The translations under genes were made by a program, and so were the position numbers. Shown here piece after piece: positions 1 through 9,355 of a stretch of 52,462 bases of DNA. Origin of the DNA: Clostridiales bacterium (lineage in GTDB: Bacteria > Bacillota > Clostridia > Christensenellales > Borkfalkiaceae); assembly GCA_015055865.1 (NCBI GenBank), contig SVHK01000007.1, positions 1-52,462 on the forward strand, written 5' to 3'. Every line of letters begins with the position of its first letter. Positions within the stretch are counted from its first letter, which is position 1. A model generated the notes under the pieces. That model saw nothing but the letters and a program-made list of their open reading frames with translations, ran no database searches and was not told the origin of the DNA.

Positions 1-40
1 GGCTGCCTGAGATTGTTTTGCGGTTGGCAAACCTTTCAAT

Positions 41-115
41 GAGCCTTAAGGCTCCGCTAGTATTATGCCCTTGAAGGGCCAGTGCATACCACCAGTTTAA
101 CTGGTGGTTTTGATT
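41..115 (+). mobile_element. Possible right-end remnant of an IS200/IS605-type element (three consecutive small hairpins, no transposase in window)
   Basis: GAGCC-TTAA-GGCTC (41-54), GCCCT-TGA-AGGGC (67-79) and ACCACCAG-TTTAA-CTGGTGGT (88-108) followed by T-rich sequence; upstream part lies outside the window. Confidence 0.3.
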
Positions 116-132
116 TTTATAATTAAATTTTT

Positions 133-573
133 TTAGCGAACTCTACCGATTAAATAATCAACGGAGCAATCAAGTGCGTTGGCTATTCGTACTAAGCTTT
201 CAAGCAACGGGAAACTTTTTCCGCTCGTCCATTTATACATAACGGACGTAGACGCCTCAAGCCGTAAACGTAATTGGTTTTGGCTCATTTTCTTTTCTTT
301 CAATATCGCGCGTAATCGTTCGTGAAAAGGTAAAACGGGGTGTAGAATTTCGTTGGGTGGAAATTCTACTAAACCAAGTAAATAATCCGCCGAACAGTTA
401 AAATGATATAACAGTTTAACAAAATTTTCAAAGTTCGGCAAATGGGCGTCCGACAAATATTGGTAAATATTTGCAATGGGAATAGTGGTTTCAATAGCTA
501 ATTGCTCTGGTTTTAAATTGTGCTCTTCTATAAGTTCTTTCAATATTTCAGGCAGTTTTATTGCATTCGACAT
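133..573 (-). CDS. Helix-turn-helix (XRE-like) protein with two tandem HTH units
   Basis: Two similar units, each ending in a C-S-[AV]-D-Y-L-[LI]-G motif typical of XRE/Cro HTH proteins. Confidence 0.75.
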   Translation of the reverse strand: MSNAIKLPEILKELIEEHNLKPEQLAIETTIPIANIYQYLSDAHLPNFENFVKLLYHFNCSADYLLGLVEFPPNEILHPVLPFHERLRAILKEKKMSQNQLRLRLEASTSVMYKWTSGKSFPLLESLVRIANALDCSVDYLIGRVR

Positions 574-706
574 TTTTCACCAAACAAAGACATTTTTCTA
601 CAATATATGCTACTCTCAATTTGATAAAAAGAGTTGCAATTATGACCTTGGGAGTGATATAATAGTATTACGATATATCGAGAAAATAATACAAAGGAGA
701 AAAACT

Positions 707-853
707 ATGAAAATTGAAAGAAATGAATTGTTAAAGCAAATGAAAATTGTTTTTGCGGACGAATTCGTTGCAAACGTTGAAGTAGTCGGCGAAGAAATCG
801 TACTTTCTTTTAACGACGAACAAAAGTTTTCAGTTGCGGTAAAAGAGTTATAA
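707..853 (+). CDS. Small hypothetical protein (48 aa)
   Basis: MKIERNELLKQMKIVFADEFVANVEVVGEEIVLSFNDEQKFSVAVKEL; AAAGGAG ribosome binding site, upstream TTGCAA-N18-TATAAT promoter, downstream terminator. The 476 start in the ORF track is rejected. Confidence 0.6.
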   Translation: MKIERNELLKQMKIVFADEFVANVEVVGEEIVLSFNDEQKFSVAVKEL

Positions 854-862
854 GAAAAACAG

Positions 863-895
863 CGCTCCGCTTGAGAAAGCGGAGCGTTAGTTTTT
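863..895 (+). terminator. Rho-independent terminator
   Basis: CGCTCCGCTT-gaga-AAGCGGAGCG followed by ttagttttt. Confidence 0.85.
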
Positions 896-997
896 ATGAT
901 AAACAGTGAAAAATAAGCAAAAAATTTTATTTTTTTCGTTTGAGCGTTTGTCAAATTCTATTCGTTTGTGTTATAATAAATAAAGAATAAAAAAGGA

Positions 998-1987
998 ATG
1001 AATAATATGGCTATTCGAATTGGTATTTACGGTTATGGAAATCTCGGTCGTGGGGTGGAACTTGCCGTTAAACAACGCAAAGATATGGAAGTGGTCGGCG
1101 TGTTTACCCGTCGCGACCCGAACACCGTTCAAACGTACGGCGCGCCCGTATTTTTTACGGACGACGCGCTCAAAATGACGGATAAAATCGACGTGATGAT
1201 TTTATGTGGCGGTAGTTCCACCGATTTGCCCAAACAAACCCCGTTTTTGGCGGAATATTTTAACGTGGTGGACAGTTTTGATACGCACGCAAAAATCCCC
1301 GAACACTTTAAAAACGTGGACGAACAGGCGAAAAAAGGGGGTAAAACCGCTTTAATTTCCGTCGGTTGGGACCCTGGAACGTTTTCGCTTGCAAGATTGT
1401 ACGCAGGCGCGTTTTTACCCGACGGAAAGGATTATACCTTTTGGGGTAAGGGCGTAAGTCAAGGACATTCGGACGCGATTAGAAGAATTGACGGCGTACA
1501 AGACGCAAAACAATATACGATTCCCGTAGAAAGCGCGGTGGAATTGGTGCGTACGGGCAAAAATCCCGACCTTACCACGCGCGAAAAACACGAACGCGAA
1601 TGTTTCGTCGTGGCGAAAGACGGCGCGGATAAGGAACGCATTGAAAGAGAAATCAAGACGATGCCCAATTACTTTGCCGATTACAATACGACGGTGCATT
1701 TTATTCCGCAGGAAGAATTAAACGAAAAGCACGGCGGACTTCCGCACGGCGGTGTGGTTATTCGCACGGGCGCAACGGGTGAGAAGAACGAGAATAAACA
1801 CGTAATCGAGTATTCTTTAAAGCTTGACTCCAACTCCGAATTTACTTCGTCCGTACTCGTTACTTTCGCAAGAGCGTTGTATAGAATGAACGCGGACGGG
1901 GTCGTTGGTTGCAAGACGGTGTTTGACGTACCGCCCATTTATCTTTCGGATAAATCGAGAGAAGAAGTAATCGCAAGCTTGCTTTAA
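998..1987 (+). CDS. ddh: meso-diaminopimelate D-dehydrogenase
   Basis: MAIRIGIYGYGNLGRGVELAVKQ Rossmann start and SVGWDPGTFSLARLY/GKGVSQGHSDAIRR motifs of the Ddh family. Confidence 0.93.
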   Translation: MNNMAIRIGIYGYGNLGRGVELAVKQRKDMEVVGVFTRRDPNTVQTYGAPVFFTDDALKMTDKIDVMILCGGSSTDLPKQTPFLAEYFNVVDSFDTHAKIPEHFKNVDEQAKKGGKTALISVGWDPGTFSLARLYAGAFLPDGKDYTFWGKGVSQGHSDAIRRIDGVQDAKQYTIPVESAVELVRTGKNPDLTTREKHERECFVVAKDGADKERIEREIKTMPNYFADYNTTVHFIPQEELNEKHGGLPHGGVVIRTGATGEKNENKHVIEYSLKLDSNSEFTSSVLVTFARALYRMNADGVVGCKTVFDVPPIYLSDKSREEVIASLL

Positions 1988-1991
1988 AATT

Positions 1992-2795
1992 ATGAAAAAT
2001 TATCTTTTAAATAAAAACGTCGTATTGACGGGCGCGTCGAGTGGCATTGGAAAAGAGATGAGTAAAATGCTCGTCCAAAATTACGGCGTGAAAGTAATCG
2101 GCGTGGGTAGATCGGAAGAAAAACTTTTCGCGTTAAAAGAAGAACTTGGCGAAAATTTTACCTATTATCCTTTTGACGTTTCAAATAAAGAAAATTGGGA
2201 AATTTTTGCAACGCAACTTAAAACGGACGGGGTACGTCCTGATTTATTAATCAATAACGCCGGCGCGTTTCCGCAGTTTTCCACCTTTCAAAAAGCGAAA
2301 TCGGAAACGGTGGAACGCATTTTGGAAAACAATTTTTTATCGTCCGTGTACGGCGTGGAAACGCTTATGCCGTTATTGGGCAAAAACGGTGGGATAGTCA
2401 ATATTTGTTCTTCGTCCGCGCTTTGCTCGGTGGTGGGTACGAGCGCGTATTCGGCGAGCAAGTCCGCAATGAAAGGCTTTACCGAATGCTTGATGATGGA
2501 AGAATCGAACCGCTACGTGGGGATAATTTTTCCCGGTACGACTTCGACCGAATTATTTAGAAACGACGATAACACGAAAAACAGCGCGTTGGATATGGTC
2601 GCGATGAAACCGCAAAAAATGGCGAAGAAAATCCTTAAAAAAATCGAAAAACGTAAGAAACGCGCAGTTGTGGGTTGGGACGCGAAAGCAATGAATTTAA
2701 CGGCGAAGCTCGCACCTGTGTGGGGGTTAAAAATCATTTGTTGGGTGATGAGAAAATCAAAATCAAAAGTATTTGAAAGAGTATTTGAAGAATAA
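1992..2795 (+). CDS. SDR family NAD(P)-dependent oxidoreductase
   Basis: TGASSGIG, NNAG, and S..YSASK motifs. Confidence 0.9.
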   Translation: MKNYLLNKNVVLTGASSGIGKEMSKMLVQNYGVKVIGVGRSEEKLFALKEELGENFTYYPFDVSNKENWEIFATQLKTDGVRPDLLINNAGAFPQFSTFQKAKSETVERILENNFLSSVYGVETLMPLLGKNGGIVNICSSSALCSVVGTSAYSASKSAMKGFTECLMMEESNRYVGIIFPGTTSTELFRNDDNTKNSALDMVAMKPQKMAKKILKKIEKRKKRAVVGWDAKAMNLTAKLAPVWGLKIICWVMRKSKSKVFERVFEE

Positions 2796-2798
2796 TAA

Positions 2799-2827
2799 AA
2801 AAGGTCGTAGGAAAACTACGACCTTTT
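2799..2827 (+). terminator. Rho-independent terminator, near-identical to 3475-3505
   Basis: AAAGGTCGTAG-gaaaa-CTACGACCTTTT. Confidence 0.85.
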
Positions 2828-2844
2828 GCTATAAAGTAAAACAC

Positions 2845-2873
2845 TTGACAAAATATATGTGTTTGTGTATAAT
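2845..2873 (+). promoter_or_regulatory. Consensus sigma-A promoter
   Basis: TTGACA - 17 nt - TATAAT, upstream of the lipoprotein start at 2905. Confidence 0.85.
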
Positions 2874-2904
2874 AATAATATCATTAATAAGGAGATGGGT
2901 TAAT

Positions 2905-3354
2905 ATGAAGAAAATTTTAAGTGTTTTTGTTACAGTAATTATGGCTTTTATGTGTATAACAATAAGTGGTTGTGACTCTAAAGGGGATACAAATAAATTC
3001 GTAGGTAATTATGTGTCTGTTTTCGTTGATTCTCAAAACGACTATAATTCGTCTGACTATTGGTTAAAAATCAATTCGGATAATACTTTTTCTTTAGGCG
3101 GTCGTATAAATTATCAAGGCACGTGGAAATCCTATACGATATCTGGAAAGACTCAACTTCTTTGTATGGCTGATGATAGCTATATTTATAATGCGACATA
3201 CCCATATGCATGGAATCCTTATTTTACTCTTGTTTTTTTAGATGACGGAACCCTTATGGCAACGAGTGGAATGACAAACAATATGTCAGGTGTTGTGTCT
3301 GCTTTCGGTTCATCGGTCACGACCGTAACGTTAGTCTTATTTGAAAAAGAGTAA
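2905..3354 (+). CDS. Putative lipoprotein, unknown function
   Basis: MKKILSVFVTVIMAFMCITISGC signal peptide with lipobox ISGC; AAGGAGATGGG RBS. The ORF-track start at 2773 precedes the promoter and is unlikely. Confidence 0.75.
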   Translation: MKKILSVFVTVIMAFMCITISGCDSKGDTNKFVGNYVSVFVDSQNDYNSSDYWLKINSDNTFSLGGRINYQGTWKSYTISGKTQLLCMADDSYIYNATYPYAWNPYFTLVFLDDGTLMATSGMTNNMSGVVSAFGSSVTTVTLVLFEKE

Positions 3355-3474
3355 AGTGAAACATAAATATCAACAAGTGTTTAGAAATTTGATTAATGAA
3401 TGGAATGCTTAATACTATGTAAGTATTGTTGCGTATTATAAATTAATAAATCAAGGAGTATCGATGAAAACAAT

Positions 3475-3505
3475 AAAAAGGCCGTAGGAAAACTACGACC
3501 TTTTG
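3475..3505. terminator. Bidirectional rho-independent terminator, near-identical to 2799-2827
   Basis: AAAAGGCCGTAG-gaaaa-CTACGACCTTTT. Confidence 0.8.
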
Positions 3506-3523
3506 CGTTTTGTATAAGAAAAA

Positions 3524-4480
3524 TTAATCCATTAAGAGTGCGGCTGCGCCGAGAAGACCTGCGCCGTTGCCAAGCTGAGCAATAACGACGGGGACTTGCG
3601 GACCTTTGTCGCCTGCGTAGAGTTCTTCGTTTAAGAGTTTTTGAACGGGTTTTAAAAGGTTGTCGCCTTGCGCGCAAACGCCACCGCCGAGAATAATCGC
3701 TTGGGGGCGGAACACGTTTGCAAAATTCGTCAAACCGCAAGCCAAGTGTTTGATATAACTATCGACGACGGCTTTTGCGGATTCGTCCGTATCGTAATAA
3801 TCAAACGAAGTTTTGCCCGTAACTTTATCGAGCGAGCCGATTTCCCACATTTTGCTTTGTTTGTTGTTTTCCATCGCGCGTTTTGTATCGCGGATTAGCG
3901 CGGTTGCGGACGCGTAAGTTTCCAAGCAACCCTTTCTACCGCACGAGCAAGGCTCGCCGTCGAGAACGATAACGCTATGTCCAAGCTCCGCGCCTGCCGA
4001 TTGGTTGCCTTCAACGAGTTTGCCGTCTACGACGATACCACCGCCAACGCCCGTACCGAGCGTAATCATAATCGCGTCGCTTAAATTTTTTGCTACGCCG
4101 AATTTGACTTCGCCAAGCGCCGCTACGTTCGCGTCGTTTGCGATTTTGACGGGTAAGCCGACGAGTTGTGATACGCTTGACGCGACGTCGAAATAACGCC
4201 AATTTAAGTTGTTGGAAAAAATAACTACGCCCGTTTTACTGTCAATCATACCCGGCGCGCCCATACCGATACCGACGACGTCCGTCACGGTAAGATTGGC
4301 TTTCTCAATCAAAGAAAGAGCCAAAGCGGATATATTTTGAGCGACTTTATCTTGACCTAAATTCGATTGGGTAGGGGTTTTGTCCGATACGAGTACGTTG
4401 CCGTCCCTATCGACGATACCCCCCTTAATGAAAGTACCGCCAAGGTCGATTCCGACGTAGTATTTATTTTTATTATCCAT
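3524..4480 (-). CDS. ROK family glucokinase
   Basis: GIDLGGTFIKGGIVD, LGTGVGGGIVVDG, GHSVIVLDGEPCSCGRKGCLETYAS zinc motif. Confidence 0.92.
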   Translation of the reverse strand: MDNKNKYYVGIDLGGTFIKGGIVDRDGNVLVSDKTPTQSNLGQDKVAQNISALALSLIEKANLTVTDVVGIGMGAPGMIDSKTGVVIFSNNLNWRYFDVASSVSQLVGLPVKIANDANVAALGEVKFGVAKNLSDAIMITLGTGVGGGIVVDGKLVEGNQSAGAELGHSVIVLDGEPCSCGRKGCLETYASATALIRDTKRAMENNKQSKMWEIGSLDKVTGKTSFDYYDTDESAKAVVDSYIKHLACGLTNFANVFRPQAIILGGGVCAQGDNLLKPVQKLLNEELYAGDKGPQVPVVIAQLGNGAGLLGAAALLMD

Positions 4481-4695
4481 AAGTTTAACTCCTTTAGTAG
4501 GGAACAGGTACGAAATTACCTGATTATTTTTATTATATAAGATACTCAAAAGTTTGTCAAGTTTGTAGGCGATGAAAAAAATATAAAAATTGTAAAAAAA
4601 ATTTCAAATAAAAAAGGATTTTAGCTTTCGAGCGTCGAATATATTTATATGATAAATATATTTTGGGGAAAATAAAAAGAAAAGGAGAAAAGCGA

Positions 4696-5730
4696 ATGAT
4701 AGATTTTTCTAAATACGCCACGGTTAGAGAACGCATTTACGCGCAAGAAGAACTGTTTTTGTCCGCTTACGCAAAAAAGTCGGGCGAATCGCAAGGCAGA
4801 AGTAGAGAAGAAAAGCTCTGCGATTTCCGTACTCCTTTTCAGCGGGATAGAGATAGGATTATTTACTCTAATTCGTTCAAGCGGTTAAAGAATAAAACGC
4901 AAGTCTTTTTCGCGCCTGAAGGCGACCATTACGTTACCCGTTTAACGCATACGTTCGACGTAGCGCAAATCGCTCGTTCGATTGCCCGTTCACTCGCTTT
5001 AAACGAAGATTTAGCGGAAGCGATTGCGCTCGGACACGATTTAGGGCATACTCCGTTCGGGCACGTCGGCGAAAGAGTACTTGATAAGCTCGCGCCCTGT
5101 AAGTTTAAACACAACGAACAGTCGTTGCGAGTCGTGGACGTGATTGAAAAGAACGGAAAGGGTTTGAATTTGACGGTAGAAGTGCGCGACGGGATTTTAC
5201 AGCATAAGAGTAGCGGTAAACCAATGACGCTTGAAGGCGTGGCGGTGTCGCTGGCGGATAGAATCGCGTATATCAATCACGATATTGAAGACGCGATGCG
5301 CGCAGGGATTTTAAAAGCGGAAGATTTGCCAAAAGACGCCGTGGAAACGCTCGGTTCGATTACCAAAGAGCGCATCAATACCGCTATTACCGATATTTAC
5401 GAAAATTCCAAAGGTAAGAACGAAGTCCGTATGTCGAGCGAAGTGGAGAAAGCGACGGCAAAACTTAGAGCGTTTATGTTCGAAAGAGTTTACGAGCTGG
5501 CGAATAAGTCCATTCAAGATAGAGCGGAACGGTTGTTGACGAGATTGTTTGAGTATTTTATGAAAAACTTAGACGCTTTGCCTGCGCCTTACGATAAGCT
5601 TTTGGACAGCTATCCTGCGGATAGGGTCGTTTGCGATTACGTATCCGGTATGACGGACAAATACGCGATTAGCGTTTTCGAACGGTTGTTTATCCCGACG
5701 ACCTTCTCGCTTGCGGAGGTGGGGATATGA
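4696..5730 (+). CDS. dgt: Deoxyguanosinetriphosphate triphosphohydrolase-like HD protein
   Basis: FRTPFQRDRDRI..SNSFKRLKNKTQVF..RLTHTFDV, GHDLGHTPFGH HD motif; start MIDFSKYATVRE after AAAGGAG. Confidence 0.92.
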   Translation: MIDFSKYATVRERIYAQEELFLSAYAKKSGESQGRSREEKLCDFRTPFQRDRDRIIYSNSFKRLKNKTQVFFAPEGDHYVTRLTHTFDVAQIARSIARSLALNEDLAEAIALGHDLGHTPFGHVGERVLDKLAPCKFKHNEQSLRVVDVIEKNGKGLNLTVEVRDGILQHKSSGKPMTLEGVAVSLADRIAYINHDIEDAMRAGILKAEDLPKDAVETLGSITKERINTAITDIYENSKGKNEVRMSSEVEKATAKLRAFMFERVYELANKSIQDRAERLLTRLFEYFMKNLDALPAPYDKLLDSYPADRVVCDYVSGMTDKYAISVFERLFIPTTFSLAEVGI

Positions 5731-7529
5731 GCGTAAAAGGGCGTGGATTAGACCCCCGCTTTATGCAGGAATTGAAGTTTAAAAACAATATCGTGGACGT
5801 GATTGGCGGTTACGCTTCGCTCGATAGAAAGGGGAATACGCATTGGGCGTGTTGTCCGTTCCATCACGAAAAGACGGCGTCTTTCGCCGTGAACGAATCG
5901 GAACAGTTTTATCATTGTTTCGGTTGCGGTGCGTCCGGCGACGTCGTGAAGTTCGTACAAGAAATTGAATCGACGGATTTTATGGGCGCGGTACGGATTT
6001 TGGCGTCGCGCGCGAAAATGGAAGTACCCGAAAGCAATTTTGATACAGAACAAGCCGTACTTGCGAAGAAAAAACGCGACCAAATGGCGGCAATTATGCT
6101 CGATACCGCAAAGTTCTATTTGAGTAATTTGTATAGCGGAGATAAACGCGCCGACGCGCATTTACAGTATATTTCAAATCGTAAACTTACGCCGACGACG
6201 GTAAAACGGTTTGGGATTGGCGCATCGCTCGATTTCTTTTCTTTACCCGATTATTTGGCGGGGAAAGGGTATTCAAGAGAAAACCTTTTGGATACGGGCG
6301 TACTGACGGAAACGAAAAACGGGAAACTCGTCGATTCGCAGGGCGGTAGATTGATATTTCCGATTATCAACGCGATGGACGAAGTCGTTGCGTTTGGCGG
6401 TAGGTTGCTTGAAAAGGCGGATTTTGCGAAGTATAAAAATACCAAAGAAACGGTTCTTTTCAATAAGAGCAAAACTCTTTATAATATCAACCTGTTGAAA
6501 AAGCTCAAGCGTGAGCAAACTATCAAGGACGTCATTTTCGTCGAAGGGTATATGGATACCATTTCCTTATATCAAGCAGGGTTTAAAAACGTAGTCGCGT
6601 CTATGGGTACTGCGCTTACCAAGGAGCAGGCTCGGCTTGTGAAACGGTATTCGGATAACGTGCTCATTAGCTACGACGGGGATTTTGCAGGGCAAAAAAA
6701 TACCTTGCGCGGGCTTGAAATTTTAAAATCGGAAGGGCTAAACGTTCGCGTCGTACCCTTACCCGAAGGCGCGGACCCCGACGACGTGGTCAAACAAGGC
6801 AAGGACGCTTATCAAAAATGTTTGGACGATGCGTTGCCGTTGATTGATTATAAATTGCTTTCGTTAGAGAAAAAGTACGACCTTTCAAGATTGGAAGAAA
6901 AAAGAAAGTATTTGAAAGAGGCGTTGAAAATCGTCAAAGAGGCGGAGAGTGAGAGCGTTAAAGAAGAACTCTTGAAAGGGCTTCGGGAAAAGACGGGGAT
7001 TACCTATCAATCGCTGGAAAGGGACTTAAATAGTATCAAAAAAGACGAAAAAAAGGAAACTGTGGAAATCGTCGTGCCGGATATTAGGGAAACGAGCGGA
7101 GAACTGTCCGTGACCGATAAGGCGGCGCGGTTCGTTTTAGCGGCGAAACTCTTTTCACAAAAGTATGCAAAAGACTTTGATTTAAGTACGATTGACTTTT
7201 CGTCGTCCGTGCATAAAATTATTGCGGAATACGTCGTTGAACGGGAACGCGAAAACGAACGTATTCGGCCGAGCGAGTTGTTTGAGATTTTGGACGAGAG
7301 CTGTCCTGAATTTAACGAAATTCTTGATTTGAATTACGAGGACAAGCTTTCGGGCGAAGTCGGGGAGAAGTTCTTTCTTGATAGCGTAAAAATTTTGCAA
7401 AAGCAGGATTTGGAAAGAAAAATCGAGAGTATGAACTTAGCGTACCGCGACGAAACGGACGCGGAAAAGCGGAAAGAGTTAGCCAAACAAATTTCAGAAT
7501 TGATTTTAAAGAACAAAAAGCTAAAATAG
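5727..7529 (+). CDS. dnaG: DNA primase
   Basis: CHC2 zinc finger CCPFHHEKTASF..YHCFGCGASGD; Toprim FVEGYMDTISLYQAG. Confidence 0.97.
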   Translation: MSVKGRGLDPRFMQELKFKNNIVDVIGGYASLDRKGNTHWACCPFHHEKTASFAVNESEQFYHCFGCGASGDVVKFVQEIESTDFMGAVRILASRAKMEVPESNFDTEQAVLAKKKRDQMAAIMLDTAKFYLSNLYSGDKRADAHLQYISNRKLTPTTVKRFGIGASLDFFSLPDYLAGKGYSRENLLDTGVLTETKNGKLVDSQGGRLIFPIINAMDEVVAFGGRLLEKADFAKYKNTKETVLFNKSKTLYNINLLKKLKREQTIKDVIFVEGYMDTISLYQAGFKNVVASMGTALTKEQARLVKRYSDNVLISYDGDFAGQKNTLRGLEILKSEGLNVRVVPLPEGADPDDVVKQGKDAYQKCLDDALPLIDYKLLSLEKKYDLSRLEEKRKYLKEALKIVKEAESESVKEELLKGLREKTGITYQSLERDLNSIKKDEKKETVEIVVPDIRETSGELSVTDKAARFVLAAKLFSQKYAKDFDLSTIDFSSSVHKIIAEYVVERERENERIRPSELFEILDESCPEFNEILDLNYEDKLSGEVGEKFFLDSVKILQKQDLERKIESMNLAYRDETDAEKRKELAKQISELILKNKKLK

Positions 7530-7616
7530 AGAAACCCGTTTGAAATAAAGGGTTTTTGTGAATAATAAAACGGAAGAATACGGCGAAAGCCGTTGGGATT
7601 AAACGGAGGATAAAAA

Positions 7617-8672
7617 ATGAACGAATCCGAACAAAAAGTAAACGAGATTCTTGGTGGTATCATAAATACCTACAGAATGAAGGGCAGTATTTCCACGAAC
7701 GCGCTTTGCGACGTTTTGGAAAAGTTCAACATCAACGCTGAACAGATGGATTATATGTATAAAGCCATCGGCGAGGCGGGGATTCAAATTGTTGACGAGG
7801 ACGAAAGAGAACGTCAACTGTTTGAACAGGCGTTATCCGATATTGGCTTGGACGACCCGGTCAAGATGTATTTGAAGGATATCGGTAGAGTCCCCTTGCT
7901 TTCGGGCGACGATGAAATCGAATTGGCTCGATTGATGCAAGAGGGAGACGAAATGGCGAAAAAACGTCTTTCTGAAGCCAATTTGCGTTTGGTCGTTTCC
8001 ATTGCGAAGCGGTACGTAGGACGGGGTATGCTTTTCCTTGACCTTATTCAAGAAGGGAATCTCGGTTTGATGAAAGCAGTAGAAAAATTCGATTATCAAC
8101 GCGGTTTCAAGTTTTCAACGTACGCGACTTGGTGGATACGTCAATCCATTACTCGCGCAATTGCAGACCAAGCGAGAACGATTCGTATTCCCGTGCACAT
8201 GGTTGAAACGATTAATAAGCTCACGAGAGTGCAAAGAGTTTTGTTGCAAGAGCTTGGCAGAGAGCCTATCCCTGCGGAAATTGCGGAGAAAATGGGTGTA
8301 TCGGAAGAAAGAGTTATTGAAATTCAAAAGATAGCGCAAGACCCCGTATCGCTTGAAACGCCTATCGGCGAAGAAGAAGATAGCCACTTAGGCGATTTCA
8401 TCGAAGACGAAAAGACTATGACGCCGAGCGATAACGTGAACGTAACTATTTTGAAAGAACAACTTCTTCGCGTGCTCGATAGTCTTACGCCCCGTGAACA
8501 AAAGGTTGTTCGGCTCCGTTACGGTTTGGACGACGGAAAACCCAGAACGCTTGAAGAAGTCGGTAAGGAATTTAACGTTACGAGAGAACGTATTCGTCAA
8601 ATCGAAGCGAAAGCGCTTAGAAAGCTTCGTCACCCGTCGCGCAGTAAAAAGCTTAAGGATTTCATTGAATAA
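7617..8672 (+). CDS. rpoD: RNA polymerase primary sigma factor
   Basis: [51 protein letters not shown]; region 4.2 HTH. Confidence 0.98.
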   Translation: MNESEQKVNEILGGIINTYRMKGSISTNALCDVLEKFNINAEQMDYMYKAIGEAGIQIVDEDERERQLFEQALSDIGLDDPVKMYLKDIGRVPLLSGDDEIELARLMQEGDEMAKKRLSEANLRLVVSIAKRYVGRGMLFLDLIQEGNLGLMKAVEKFDYQRGFKFSTYATWWIRQSITRAIADQARTIRIPVHMVETINKLTRVQRVLLQELGREPIPAEIAEKMGVSEERVIEIQKIAQDPVSLETPIGEEEDSHLGDFIEDEKTMTPSDNVNVTILKEQLLRVLDSLTPREQKVVRLRYGLDDGKPRTLEEVGKEFNVTRERIRQIEAKALRKLRHPSRSKKLKDFIE

Positions 8673-9355
8673 TGGGTTACTCTAAACGCATCGATACCCT
8701 GTGTTCGCTTTTAAAAAAGACGACGAGTTTTGCGGACGTGGGGTGCGACCACGGGTATTGCTCTAAATATATGCTTGAAAACGGGCTGTGCGAGTTCGCT
8801 ATTCTTTCCGATATAAGCAAAGGAAGTTTGCAAAAGGCGGAAACGCTTTTAAACGAGTATATCGTTCAAGGCAAGGCGAAAGCGGTGCTGGGAAACGGAT
8901 TTTTCGGCGTGCCCAAAGATACGAAAGAAGTGCTAATCGCCGGTATGGGCGGAGAAGAAATCGTAGCGATTGTATCGCACGAAAAATATGGATTTATCCC
9001 CGAAAATTTCGTGTTTCAACCGATGCTTAACCCCGAAAAGCTCCGCGCGTATTTGCTTGAAAACGGTGGATATATCGAAAAGGATTATACCTTTTTAGCG
9101 GACGGGAAATTTTACGACGTTATCGTCGGTAGAAAGCGGACCGTTGAAGAAAAACAAAGTTATACCGAATGGGAAATAGAGTTCGGTCGTGATAATTTGA
9201 AAGAGAGGGGAGAGGATTTTTTAAAGAGAATTTCCCGTCGGTTAAAGGATACGCAAAGCTTTTTACAAAGAGAAAATCTGCAAGATAAAAGCCGTGTAGA
9301 ATTGTTGCAACGAAAATATCGGTTGGAAAGGGTATTGAACGATGAAATTGTGTGA
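8672..9355 (+). CDS. trmK: tRNA (adenine(22)-N1)-methyltransferase
   Basis: FADVGCDHGYCSKYML SAM motif, LIAGMGGEEIV; located after rpoD as in other Firmicutes. Confidence 0.9.
   Translation: MGYSKRIDTLCSLLKKTTSFADVGCDHGYCSKYMLENGLCEFAILSDISKGSLQKAETLLNEYIVQGKAKAVLGNGFFGVPKDTKEVLIAGMGGEEIVAIVSHEKYGFIPENFVFQPMLNPEKLRAYLLENGGYIEKDYTFLADGKFYDVIVGRKRTVEEKQSYTEWEIEFGRDNLKERGEDFLKRISRRLKDTQSFLQRENLQDKSRVELLQRKYRLERVLNDEIV

Noticed and set aside
476-853. 125-aa plus-strand ORF starting at 476
   Set aside because: Its first half overlaps the HTH gene on the other strand and the promoter; the supported start is the ATG at 707.
4638-4662. AATATATTTA-tatga-TAAATATATT inverted repeat upstream of dgt
   Set aside because: Very AT-rich sequence where such palindromes arise easily; no further support for an operator.
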